A program made the position numbers and the translations under genes. A DNA stretch of 64,000 nucleotides from contig NZ_JABTCF010000002.1 of assembly GCF_014596745.1 (NCBI RefSeq), forward strand, positions 248,001-312,000, given 5' to 3'. The notes under the pieces were generated by a model, which was not told the DNA's origin, did not search any database, and saw only the letters and a program-made list of their open reading frames with translations. Below, one piece after another: positions 25,073 through 33,039 of the stretch; position 1 is the stretch's first letter; each line of letters starts with the position of its first letter. This DNA is from Maribacter aquimaris (GTDB lineage Bacteria; Bacteroidota; Bacteroidia; Flavobacteriales; Flavobacteriaceae).

Positions 25073-25877
25073 TGCTTGTGGCTTCTTCCAAATCCAGGAT
25101 TTCCTTTCGGTCTAAATTTTTGATGATATATACATTTTTGATATTGGTCATGTCATTGAAGAGGTTTACATCTATTTTGTAAAAGCTCTTGGAAATGTCG
25201 AGATCGAATTTTTTAATGGTACCAATAGGAATGTTTTCAGGGAAAATACTGCTCATGGCTCCCGTAACGATGGTGTCGCCAATGTTCAAGGGTACCAAAC
25301 GGGGAATATCTATCAATTGCACCGTGTTATAGGTTTTGGTGTCCCAAATCAAAGAACCAAAATGATTGGTGTTCTTTATTTTGGCATTGATATTCGATTT
25401 TGTATTGAGTATGCTTTGGACAGTAGCGAATTTATTGGAAGTATTTTCCACGATACCAAGGATTCCCAAATCGGTGATGACACCCATGTCCTGGCTAATA
25501 CTATCGTTTTCGCCCCGATTTATGGTAATATAGTTTCTGGGGTCGGCATAACTATTTTTGATTACCTGTCCGGAAATCACCGTGTATCTTAAGCTGGAAT
25601 CGACTTCCACACTGGGCGATGTGGTTGTATTGAATAGCTTATTGCGCAATCTTTCGTTTTCCTTAAGCAAACGTTCATTTTCATCATCCAAGTCAAAATA
25701 GGTATTGAAACTATGGGAGAAGCCGTAAATATTCCCCGCTACCCAGCTAGAGGAATTAAAGAATCGTGATTGATGGTATGAATGCGATTGAATCGTGAAG
25801 GCCAAGGAGATAATCATCAATAAGATATAAAGAAGTAAATTCTTATATCGAATAATAAAATTGATAATCTGCTGCAT
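25065..25877 (-). CDS. mreC: Rod shape-determining protein MreC
   Basis: A 270-residue bitopic membrane protein: short cytoplasmic end, one helix (about 12-28), a coiled coil (about 62-80, LLKENERLRNKL) and a periplasmic double beta-barrel. ITINRGENDSISQDMGVI and NTKSNINAKIKNTNHFGSL are typical of the barrel. MreC organises PBP2 and RodA. It lies 76 bases after mreB and overlaps mreD. Confidence 0.95.
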   Translation of the reverse strand: MQQIINFIIRYKNLLLYILLMIISLAFTIQSHSYHQSRFFNSSSWVAGNIYGFSHSFNTYFDLDDENERLLKENERLRNKLFNTTTSPSVEVDSSLRYTVISGQVIKNSYADPRNYITINRGENDSISQDMGVITDLGILGIVENTSNKFATVQSILNTKSNINAKIKNTNHFGSLIWDTKTYNTVQLIDIPRLVPLNIGDTIVTGAMSSIFPENIPIGTIKKFDLDISKSFYKIDVNLFNDMTNIKNVYIIKNLDRKEILDLEEATSNE

Positions 25878-25953
25878 TCACTTTTATTGATTTAGTACCT
25901 CGGTCGAAAATCTTGATAATGAGCCGTACGGTCTACCTGCTAGTCATTGAATT

Positions 25954-26982
25954 TTATTTGATTAAGATACTCTTGTATCGCTCCAAATTTTTCAAGGCTA
26001 TTCCGGTACCCCGAACAACGGCACGCAATGGGTCTTCGGCAATGTAGACGGGAAGATCTGTTTTTTGCGAGAGTCTTCGATCCAACCCGCGCAACATAGA
26101 TCCACCACCTGCAAGGTAAATACCGGTATTGTATATATCCGCGGCCAATTCCGGTGGGGTTTGCGATAATGTTTCCATTACGGCATCCTCAACCCTTAGA
26201 ATCGACTTGTCCAATGCTTTGGCGATTTCCCTATAGGATATCTGCACCTGCTTTGGTTTTCCGGTAAGAAGATCGCGCCCTTGTACTGATTTTTCATCAG
26301 GTGGGGTTTGGAGGTCTTCGGTAGCCGAGCCTATTTCTATTTTAATGGCTTCCGCAGTGGCTTCCCCAACATAGAGGTTGTGCTGCGTACGCATATAATA
26401 AATGATGTCATTGGTAAATACGTCACCCGCAATTTTTACCGATTTGTCACAGACAATACCCCCTAAGGCGATTACTGCGATTTCGGTGGTACCACCACCT
26501 ATATCAACAATCATGTTTCCTTTGGGTTGCATGATATCCAAACCGATACCTATGGCCGCAGCCATGGGCTCATGTATTAAGTACACCTCTTTGCCATTTA
26601 CGCGTTCCGCAGATTCCTTTACCGCCCGCATTTCAACTTCTGTAATACCGGAAGGAATACATATAACCAATCTTAGTGCTGGGGGAAACCATTTTTTCTT
26701 TAAGGCAGGGATGTTCTTTATAAACATCATCAGCATTTTTTCAGATGCATCAAAATCCGCAATAACCCCATCTTTCAATGGTCTAATGGTCTTAATGTTC
26801 TCGTGTGTTTTTCCCTGCATCAGGTTGGCTTCCTTGCCAACGGCGATGATCTTCCCAGAAATACGGTCTCTGGCAACGATTGACGGACTGTCTACAACGA
26901 CTTTGTCCGCATGAATGATGAGGGTATTTGCCGTACCTAGGTCAATGGCAATTTCCTCGGTTAAGAAATCAAAAAATCCCAT
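25954..26982 (-). CDS. mreB: Rod shape-determining protein MreB
   Basis: A 342-residue bacterial actin. Nucleotide-binding motifs are IDLGTANTLI (phosphate 1), MIVDIGGGTTEIAVIALGGIV (phosphate 2) and GIYLAGGGSMLRGLD (adenosine). The amphipathic membrane-binding N-terminus is MGFFDFL. MreB filaments direct lateral wall growth. It is the first gene of the elongasome operon, and a TACTTTTG promoter box lies between it and the purH stop. Confidence 0.97.
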   Translation of the reverse strand: MGFFDFLTEEIAIDLGTANTLIIHADKVVVDSPSIVARDRISGKIIAVGKEANLMQGKTHENIKTIRPLKDGVIADFDASEKMLMMFIKNIPALKKKWFPPALRLVICIPSGITEVEMRAVKESAERVNGKEVYLIHEPMAAAIGIGLDIMQPKGNMIVDIGGGTTEIAVIALGGIVCDKSVKIAGDVFTNDIIYYMRTQHNLYVGEATAEAIKIEIGSATEDLQTPPDEKSVQGRDLLTGKPKQVQISYREIAKALDKSILRVEDAVMETLSQTPPELAADIYNTGIYLAGGGSMLRGLDRRLSQKTDLPVYIAEDPLRAVVRGTGIALKNLERYKSILIK

Positions 26983-27023
26983 TTTAAGTTATTTGGTTTC
27001 GGTTAAAAGGTGCATTTCATCGA

Positions 27024-27031
27024 CAAAAGTA
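27024..27031 (-). promoter_or_regulatory. Candidate -7 box of the mreB operon promoter
   Basis: On the minus strand this reads TACTTTTG, a match to TAnnTTTG, about 42 bases ahead of the mreB start and just past the purH stop. No TTG is found at the usual upstream distance, so the call is tentative. Confidence 0.4.
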
Positions 27032-27037
27032 ATGAAA

Positions 27038-28567
27038 TTAATGCTTAAAATGACGTGTGCCTGTCATTACCATAGCAATATTATTCTCATTACAATAATC
27101 GATACTCAATTGGTCCTTAATAGAACCTCCTGGCTGTATAACGCTTGTAATGCCACTTTTATGCGCAATTTCCACACAATCGGGAAAAGGGAAAAATGCG
27201 TCACTGGCCATAACCGCTCCGTCTAAATCGAAATTGAACGATTTTGCTTTGTGTATCGCCTGGTTTAAGGCGTCTACACGCGATGTTTGACCTGTTCCAC
27301 TCGCGCACAGTTGTTTGTTCTTGGCAAGTACAATAGTATTCGATTTCGTATGCTTACATAATTTTGAAGCGAAAATCAGGTCCTCGATCTCGCGATCTGT
27401 CGGTGCATTGTTGGTTACCTTGGATAAATCTGCCACAGTATCTGTCTTGTGGTCCTTTTCCTGGAGTAGCATACCGTTCAAACATGTTCTTATAAGCATG
27501 TCTGGCATTTCGACCTCATTCTGGATCAAGATGATCCTGTTTTTCTTGCCTTTCAATATTTCAAGGGCATCATCGGCGTAGCTTGGTGCTATTACCACCT
27601 CGCAGAATAGTTTGTGTATTTCCTCGGCAGTTGCTTTGTCAATTTCCTTATTGCTGATAAGGACCCCGCCAAAAGCGGAAACAGGATCTCCTGCCAAAGC
27701 ATCTACATAGGCTTGGTGCAAGGTGTCCCTCATTGCCAGGCCACATGCGTTGTTGTGTTTTAGAATAGCGAAAGTGGGACCGTCATTTTTAAATTCGTTC
27801 ATCAGGTTTACGGCCGCATCAACATCCAGAAGGTTGTTGTATGAAAGCTCTTTACCGTGAAGCTTCTCGAACATGGCATCGAAATCACCAAAGAAGAATC
27901 CTTTTTGATGTGGGTTTTCACCATAGCGAAGAACTTTTCCTTGGGTCTCGCTAACCTTTAAGGCCGCTATTTCGTGGTCTGTATTGAAATAATTGAAGAT
28001 TGCCGAATCGTAATGCGAAGAAACGTTGAAGGATTTCGTGGCAAAGCGTCTTCGGTCTTCAAGGGTGGTTGATCCATTTCCTTTGGTGATCAGTTCCAAT
28101 ACTTCGGCGTAATCCTCCATTGAGGAAACACAAAGTACATCCTTGAAGTTCTTTGCCGCCGCACGGATCAGTGAAATGCCACCTATATCTATTTTTTCAA
28201 TGATATCTTGTTCTGAGGCACCACTCGCTACAGTTTTTTCAAAAGGATAAAGATCAACGATGACAATATCCAATTGTGGGATTTCAAATTCTTCCAATTG
28301 GGCAAGGTCGCCCTCGTTGTCCTGCCTGTTCAGGATTCCTCCAAAAACTTTAGGGTGAAGGGTTTTTACCCTGCCCCCAAGAATGGAAGGGTAACTGGTT
28401 ACCTCTTCAACCGGGACAACATCTATACCCAGGTCCTTGATAAATTTTTCAGTACCACCAGTGGAATAGATGGTAATACCAAGTTCGTCGAATTTTTTTA
28501 CGATAGGTTCAAGTCCGTCTTTATGAAAAACTGAAATTAAGGCCGAGGTCGCTTTTTTGGTGCTCAT
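27038..28567 (-). CDS. purH: Bifunctional AICAR transformylase / IMP cyclohydrolase
   Basis: A 509-residue enzyme for the last two steps of IMP synthesis. The N-terminal MGS-like IMP cyclohydrolase domain covers about 1-190 (ALISVFHKDGLEPIVKKF, STGGTEKFI, ILGGRVKTLHPKVFGGIL). The C-terminal transformylase domain includes LRYGENPHQKG, LKHNNACG (catalytic Lys-His) and PFPDCVEIAHKSGITSVIQPGGS. Its own promoter is visible upstream. The neighbouring mreB operon is on the same strand but seems to have a separate promoter. Confidence 0.97.
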   Translation of the reverse strand: MSTKKATSALISVFHKDGLEPIVKKFDELGITIYSTGGTEKFIKDLGIDVVPVEEVTSYPSILGGRVKTLHPKVFGGILNRQDNEGDLAQLEEFEIPQLDIVIVDLYPFEKTVASGASEQDIIEKIDIGGISLIRAAAKNFKDVLCVSSMEDYAEVLELITKGNGSTTLEDRRRFATKSFNVSSHYDSAIFNYFNTDHEIAALKVSETQGKVLRYGENPHQKGFFFGDFDAMFEKLHGKELSYNNLLDVDAAVNLMNEFKNDGPTFAILKHNNACGLAMRDTLHQAYVDALAGDPVSAFGGVLISNKEIDKATAEEIHKLFCEVVIAPSYADDALEILKGKKNRIILIQNEVEMPDMLIRTCLNGMLLQEKDHKTDTVADLSKVTNNAPTDREIEDLIFASKLCKHTKSNTIVLAKNKQLCASGTGQTSRVDALNQAIHKAKSFNFDLDGAVMASDAFFPFPDCVEIAHKSGITSVIQPGGSIKDQLSIDYCNENNIAMVMTGTRHFKH

Positions 28568-28601
28568 TTTTGTGTTGCTGGGATTAAGTTTCTAAAGCAC
28601 A

Positions 28602-28628
28602 CAAAAGTAATTTTTTTGAAGCGAACAA
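28602..28628 (-). promoter_or_regulatory. Candidate promoter of purH
   Basis: On the minus strand: TTG (complement of 28626-28628), 16 bases, then TACTTTTG (complement of 28602-28609). This is close to the Bacteroidota TTG-N(17-23)-TAnnTTTG pattern and lies about 35 bases before the purH start. Confidence 0.5.
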
Positions 28629-28794
28629 ATGCCGCAGGTTATCAACAAAACCACGAAAGTTTTAACCAAAATTATATTAGGGGGTCGTAAACGGATATTT
28701 TTTGAAGGTAAATTGCCTTTTTCTTGCAGGAGTAGCAACAAGGTCATCCGAAAACAGAATACCTCATTGTGCTAGACCTGGAATGAAACTTCCT

Positions 28795-29247
28795 TTAAAG
28801 GATCTTGGCGATTTCCGCATTAATATATTCCAGCAATTCCTCGTCCTTCTCGGTAAATGGATCGGCTGTGTTCGAATCAATATCAATTTGCCCTATGTTT
28901 TTACCATTTACAAATAAAGGGACTACGATTTCAGCTCTAACAGTAATGCTACAGGCAATATAATTGTCCTGTGCCTGCACATCGGGAACCACAAAGTTTT
29001 GATCGCTTACGGCTACTTGTCCACAGATACCCTTTCCGAAAGGTATTATGGTATGGTCAGTGGGTGCCCCGGCATAGGGCCCAAGTTTCAGTTCTTCCTT
29101 ATCGCCATTCTTAAAATAAAACCCTACCCAATCGTAATGGGTGACACTTTCTTTTAAAAAGTCACAGATGGCTTGCATGCGTTCCTCTGTACTAGCGGTT
29201 GAATCGGAAAGCAGGGTGTTTATCTTCGGCTGTAGGTCTTTCAGCAT
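28795..29247 (-). CDS. GAF domain protein, free-methionine-(R)-sulfoxide-reductase-like
   Basis: A single 150-residue GAF domain resembling MsrC/YebR, which reduces free methionine R-sulfoxide. Family landmarks are YDWVGFYF, IPFGKGICGQVA and VPDVQAQDNYIACS followed by EIVVPLF. Of the three redox cysteines known in E. coli fRMsr (84, 94, 118), the equivalents of 94 (Cys75) and 118 (Cys99, catalytic) are present at the same 24-residue spacing, but the position of 84 falls near His65. It may therefore work with two cysteines or be a non-catalytic GAF protein. It stands alone on the minus strand. Confidence 0.82.
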   Translation of the reverse strand: MLKDLQPKINTLLSDSTASTEERMQAICDFLKESVTHYDWVGFYFKNGDKEELKLGPYAGAPTDHTIIPFGKGICGQVAVSDQNFVVPDVQAQDNYIACSITVRAEIVVPLFVNGKNIGQIDIDSNTADPFTEKDEELLEYINAEIAKIL

Positions 29248-29379
29248 ATCAAAATTTTCGGCTAAGATATTAAAATGTACTCTTTATTCGGTTGGATGTC
29301 TTAATCGTTTAATCCCAAAAAAAGCGTTAATTATCCAAAGGGCAAGTCATGCTGTTTCAATAATTTGTAATTTTGCAGG

Positions 29380-29793
29380 GTGAAAGCTATCGCATTTAAA
29401 ATAACGGCAGTATCAATGGCGCTCTTGCTTTTGGCTACTACTACCTCTTGGAAGGTGGAGAAGCACTTTTGTATGGGGCATTTGGTCGATATGGCTTTTT
29501 TTGTTGATGCCCAGGATTGTGGTATGGACATGGTTTCGGAGTCCGATTCGGTGGCTACGATAGATAAAGAATCTTGTTGTGACGATGAGGTGATTGCCAT
29601 TGAAGGCCAAAATGATGTAAGGCCTTCTTTTAATGATATTGATGTAGAACAGCAACCGTTCTTGGTTGCCTATACCTATACGTATCTTGGGTTATTTGAA
29701 CCTATAGCGGTTAAAAATATTCCGCACAAACAATATATTCCCCCCAAAATTGTCAAGGATTTCCAGTTGCTTGGCGATGTCTTCCTGATTTGA
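29380..29793 (+). CDS. HYC_CC_PP family small exported protein
   Basis: A 137-residue protein with a signal peptide (hydrophobic 5-20) and the features that name this bacteroidotal family: an HFC motif (VEKHFCMG), an adjacent cysteine pair (KESCCDDE) and a PP near the end (YIPPKIVKDFQLLGDVFLI). Several Met, Cys and Asp residues could bind a metal. It starts with GTG at 29380, five bases after a TAATTTTG box, and immediately precedes the copper-handling genes. A role in copper or other metal handling is inferred from this context only. Confidence 0.75.
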   Translation: MKAIAFKITAVSMALLLLATTTSWKVEKHFCMGHLVDMAFFVDAQDCGMDMVSESDSVATIDKESCCDDEVIAIEGQNDVRPSFNDIDVEQQPFLVAYTYTYLGLFEPIAVKNIPHKQYIPPKIVKDFQLLGDVFLI

Positions 29794-29844
29794 TTCATTT
29801 TTAGTTTTTTTCTTATCACTCTTTTAGGGGTGTTTCGATGTATG

Positions 29845-29856
29845 TATATCGATATA
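29845..29856. promoter_or_regulatory. Palindrome TATATCGATATA upstream of the HMA-AraC gene
   Basis: A perfect 12-bp palindrome about 34 bases before the start of the regulator gene. It could be an operator for autoregulation, although AraC proteins usually bind direct repeats. Confidence 0.35.
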
Positions 29857-29889
29857 TTCCTATAATTTTCAATAAGCTTAAACCATAAA

Positions 29890-30456
29890 ATGAAAACAGT
29901 ATTTCATATTAAGAATATGGTCTGTGACCGTTGTAAGATGATCGTTTCCCAGTCGTTGGAAGAACTCGGTGCTACATGTGTCGATGTAGAACTCGGTACG
30001 GTAACCGTGGCATCCGAAACAATACCCGATTACGAAACAATGCGTCAGGTATTGGAAAGTAAAGGTTTTGAGCTTATTGCCGATAAGAATGAAATTATCG
30101 TAGAAAGGATAAAAACGAATCTCATCGATTTTGTCGACCCCGAAAAACATGTAAAGGAAAGGAATGTCTCTGCCTTTTTATCAAAGGCATTGAATCGGGA
30201 TTATTCCCTGTTAAGCAAGCTTTTTAGCAAAACCCAAGGTATTTCCATAGAGAAATATGTTATCCATCTAAAAATAGAAAAGGTCAAGGAATTCATTCAG
30301 ATGAATAATTTGGGTTTTTCTGAGGTAGCCTATACAATGGGTTATAAAAGTAGCAGTCATTTGGCGCGACAATTTAAGATGGTAACCGGTTTGTCGATGT
30401 CTGAATACAAAAATTTGCAGGAATGGGGGCGTAAGTCCTTAGACCAAATTGTATAA
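29890..30456 (+). CDS. AraC family regulator with N-terminal HMA-like domain
   Basis: A 188-residue fusion. Residues 1-70 resemble a heavy-metal-associated domain with a CxxC site (KNMVCDRCKMIV) shared with copper chaperones. Residues about 95-180 form the two helix-turn-helix motifs of an AraC DNA-binding domain (SLLSKLFSKTQGISIEKYV; FSEVAYTMGYKSSSHLARQF). The simplest model is a direct cuprous-ion sensor controlling the downstream copper ATPase, receptor and chaperone genes. The metal-binding domain replaces the usual ligand-binding cupin. A 73-base gap with a promoter-like sequence separates it from copA. Confidence 0.9.
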   Translation: MKTVFHIKNMVCDRCKMIVSQSLEELGATCVDVELGTVTVASETIPDYETMRQVLESKGFELIADKNEIIVERIKTNLIDFVDPEKHVKERNVSAFLSKALNRDYSLLSKLFSKTQGISIEKYVIHLKIEKVKEFIQMNNLGFSEVAYTMGYKSSSHLARQFKMVTGLSMSEYKNLQEWGRKSLDQIV

Positions 30457-30470
30457 GTCTTAACCATAAC

Positions 30471-30506
30471 TTGTCAAATATTCACGAGTGTTGTATTGTA
30501 ATTTTG
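30471..30506 (+). promoter_or_regulatory. Candidate promoter of the copper ATPase gene
   Basis: TAATTTTG at 30499-30506 matches TAnnTTTG; the nearest good TTG (30471-30473) is 25 bases upstream, slightly longer than usual, which could suit an activated promoter. The ATG follows 24 bases later. Confidence 0.4.
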
Positions 30507-30529
30507 CAAAGTACAAAAAGTAGATACCA

Positions 30530-33019
30530 ATGAAACATACCTATCATATTCACGGAATGAGCTGTAACGGTTGTCGGGCCCATGTTGAGCAAACCTTGGC
30601 AGGGGTCAAGGGTGTGACCCATGTTGTGGTCTACTTGGAAAAAGCCGAGGCTGTTATAGCGTCTGAAAAGGAAATCTCCTTAAAAACATTGCAAGAAGCA
30701 ATGGAAAAAGATGGTGGGCATTATTCCATCCATGAGCAAGGTGACCACCATCATGAAGTAAAAAAAGCGGAAAAGCAGGTCAATGGCAATGGTGTTTTTT
30801 ATTGCCCAATGCATTGCGAGGGGGAAAAGACCTATGACAAACCCGGCGATTGTCCTGTATGCGGAATGGATTTGGTAGAGGAAGTAAGTGCTGTAAGTAC
30901 CCATCAAAAGTATACGTGTCCCATGCATCCGGAAATTGTACATGACGAACCTGGGGATTGCCCCATTTGTGGTATGGATCTGGTGCCAAAACAGGTAGAT
31001 GTATCGGCTGAGGATAAGAGTTACAACAGGCTTTTGGGCAAGTTTAAGATTGCAGTCGCCTTTACCCTGCCGATTTTTATCATCGCCATGTGGGGAATGT
31101 TGCCCAATAACCCCCTTCATGATCTGTTACGTGTGAAGTATTGGAACTGGATTCAATTCGTACTGTCACTACCCGTGGTTTTTTATGCAACGTGGATGTT
31201 CTTTGAACGTGCTTATCGTTCGGTAAAAACATGGAACCTCAATATGTTCACGCTAATTGGCATTGGTGCCGGGGTAGCATGGTTGTTCAGTGTATTCGCC
31301 ATATTGGTGCCGGACTTTTTCCCGAGTCAGTTTAAAACGGATGGAGGTACGGTGCATGTATATTTTGAGGCTAGTACGGTTATACTGACTTTGGTGCTCT
31401 TTGGGCAGATGTTGGAGGCACGGGCACATAGTAAGACCAATTCCGCTGTTAAGGAGCTTTTGAAATTGGCACCCAACACGGCTATACGAATCACGGATGG
31501 AAAGGAAGAAACCATTGCAATAGATCAAATTTCAAAAGGGGATTTATTGCGTGTTAAACCGGGGGACAAAATCCCTGTGGATGGTGTTATCTCTGAAGGG
31601 GAAAGTGCGGTTGATGAATCCATGATTACCGGTGAGCCTGTTCCTGTTCGAAAAGTGGAGGGCGATAACGTAAGCTCGGGTACCATAAACGGTAAAGGTT
31701 CTTTTGTGCTGAAGGCTGAAAAGGTGGGTTCGGAAACGTTGTTGTCGCAAATTATTGATATGGTGAACAAGGCAAGCCGAAGTCAGGCCCCAATCCAAAA
31801 ATTGGCGGATAAGATCTCCGGTTATTTTGTGCCCACCGTGGTTTTCGTTTCCGTGGTCACTTTTATCGTTTGGGTCTTTTTTGGTCCTGAACCTGCCTAT
31901 GTGTATGCCTTGGTCAATGCGATTGCGGTTTTGATCATCGCTTGCCCATGTGCCTTGGGACTGGCTACGCCAATGTCCGTTATGGTAGGTGTGGGTAAAG
32001 GCGCGCAATCGGGGGTCTTGATAAGGAACGCCGAGGCATTGGAGCGCATGGACAAAATAGATACACTGATAATTGATAAAACAGGTACCATTACCGAGGG
32101 AAAACCATCGGTTGAAAAAGTTGGCACCGTGGCTGGTTTCGATTTACAAAAAGTGGTACAATACATAGTTTCATTGAACCAATATAGCGAACACCCCTTG
32201 GCCGATGCGATCGTCAAATACGGGAAGTCCCAAAATGTCGGGCTCCTAAAGGTGTCCGATTTCAACGCTGTTGCGGGCAAAGGGGTTACTGGTGAAATCG
32301 GGGGCGATTCCGTCACCTTGGGTAATGGTAGGCTTATGGCTGATGCGAAGGTCAGTATTCCCGATACTTTGCAATCGGATGTTGCATCCTGTCAAAAACA
32401 AGGAAAAACGGTTTCGTATTTGGCAATTGGTAAAAAGGCCGTCGGTTTTGTTGCCATAGGGGATAAAATAAAGGAAACAAGCAAAAAGGCGATTCAAGAA
32501 TTGCAGCGATCAGGTATTGCGGTGATTATGCTAACAGGAGATAACCATGATACGGCGAAGGCTGTGGCCAACGAATTACAGTTGACCGATTTTAAGGCCG
32601 AAATGCTGCCACAAGATAAACTTGCCGTGGTATCGCAATTGCAGGCCGAAGGTAAAAAGGTCGCCGTTGCCGGCGATGGCATAAATGATGCGCCTGCATT
32701 GGCAAAAAGTGATGTGGGCATTGCGATGGGGACAGGAACCGACGTAGCGATTGAAAGCGCTTCGATTACCTTGGTAAAAGGGGACTTGCACGGTATTGTA
32801 AAGGCATATAGGTTGAGTAATTCGGTAATGCGGAATATAAAACAGAATCTATTTTTCGCATTGATTTATAATACTATTGGTATACCCGTTGCGGCCGGAG
32901 TCTTATTTCCATTTTTTGGAATACTACTGTCACCCATGATCGCTGCCTTGGCCATGAGTTTTAGTTCGGTGTCCGTAATTGCTAATGCATTGCGTTTACG
33001 TACCGTAAAAATTGATTAA
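30530..33019 (+). CDS. copA: Copper-translocating P1B-type ATPase
   Basis: An 829-residue heavy-metal ATPase. Order of domains: HMA domain with CxxC ([11 protein letters not shown], 8-18); two tandem heavy-metal-binding HMBD motifs ([17 protein letters not shown] and [17 protein letters not shown], about 86-165); eight membrane helices with the CPC ion motif ([13 protein letters not shown]); TGE actuator motif (MITGEPVP); DKTGT phosphorylation site; SEHPLADAI nucleotide motif; and [10 protein letters not shown]. It expels monovalent copper (or silver) from the cytoplasm. It is followed 20 bases later by a TonB receptor gene, so metal traffic across both membranes is encoded together. Confidence 0.95.
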   Translation: MKHTYHIHGMSCNGCRAHVEQTLAGVKGVTHVVVYLEKAEAVIASEKEISLKTLQEAMEKDGGHYSIHEQGDHHHEVKKAEKQVNGNGVFYCPMHCEGEKTYDKPGDCPVCGMDLVEEVSAVSTHQKYTCPMHPEIVHDEPGDCPICGMDLVPKQVDVSAEDKSYNRLLGKFKIAVAFTLPIFIIAMWGMLPNNPLHDLLRVKYWNWIQFVLSLPVVFYATWMFFERAYRSVKTWNLNMFTLIGIGAGVAWLFSVFAILVPDFFPSQFKTDGGTVHVYFEASTVILTLVLFGQMLEARAHSKTNSAVKELLKLAPNTAIRITDGKEETIAIDQISKGDLLRVKPGDKIPVDGVISEGESAVDESMITGEPVPVRKVEGDNVSSGTINGKGSFVLKAEKVGSETLLSQIIDMVNKASRSQAPIQKLADKISGYFVPTVVFVSVVTFIVWVFFGPEPAYVYALVNAIAVLIIACPCALGLATPMSVMVGVGKGAQSGVLIRNAEALERMDKIDTLIIDKTGTITEGKPSVEKVGTVAGFDLQKVVQYIVSLNQYSEHPLADAIVKYGKSQNVGLLKVSDFNAVAGKGVTGEIGGDSVTLGNGRLMADAKVSIPDTLQSDVASCQKQGKTVSYLAIGKKAVGFVAIGDKIKETSKKAIQELQRSGIAVIMLTGDNHDTAKAVANELQLTDFKAEMLPQDKLAVVSQLQAEGKKVAVAGDGINDAPALAKSDVGIAMGTGTDVAIESASITLVKGDLHGIVKAYRLSNSVMRNIKQNLFFALIYNTIGIPVAAGVLFPFFGILLSPMIAALAMSFSSVSVIANALRLRTVKID

Positions 33020-33039
33020 AAAAGTTAATAAAGAAACAA

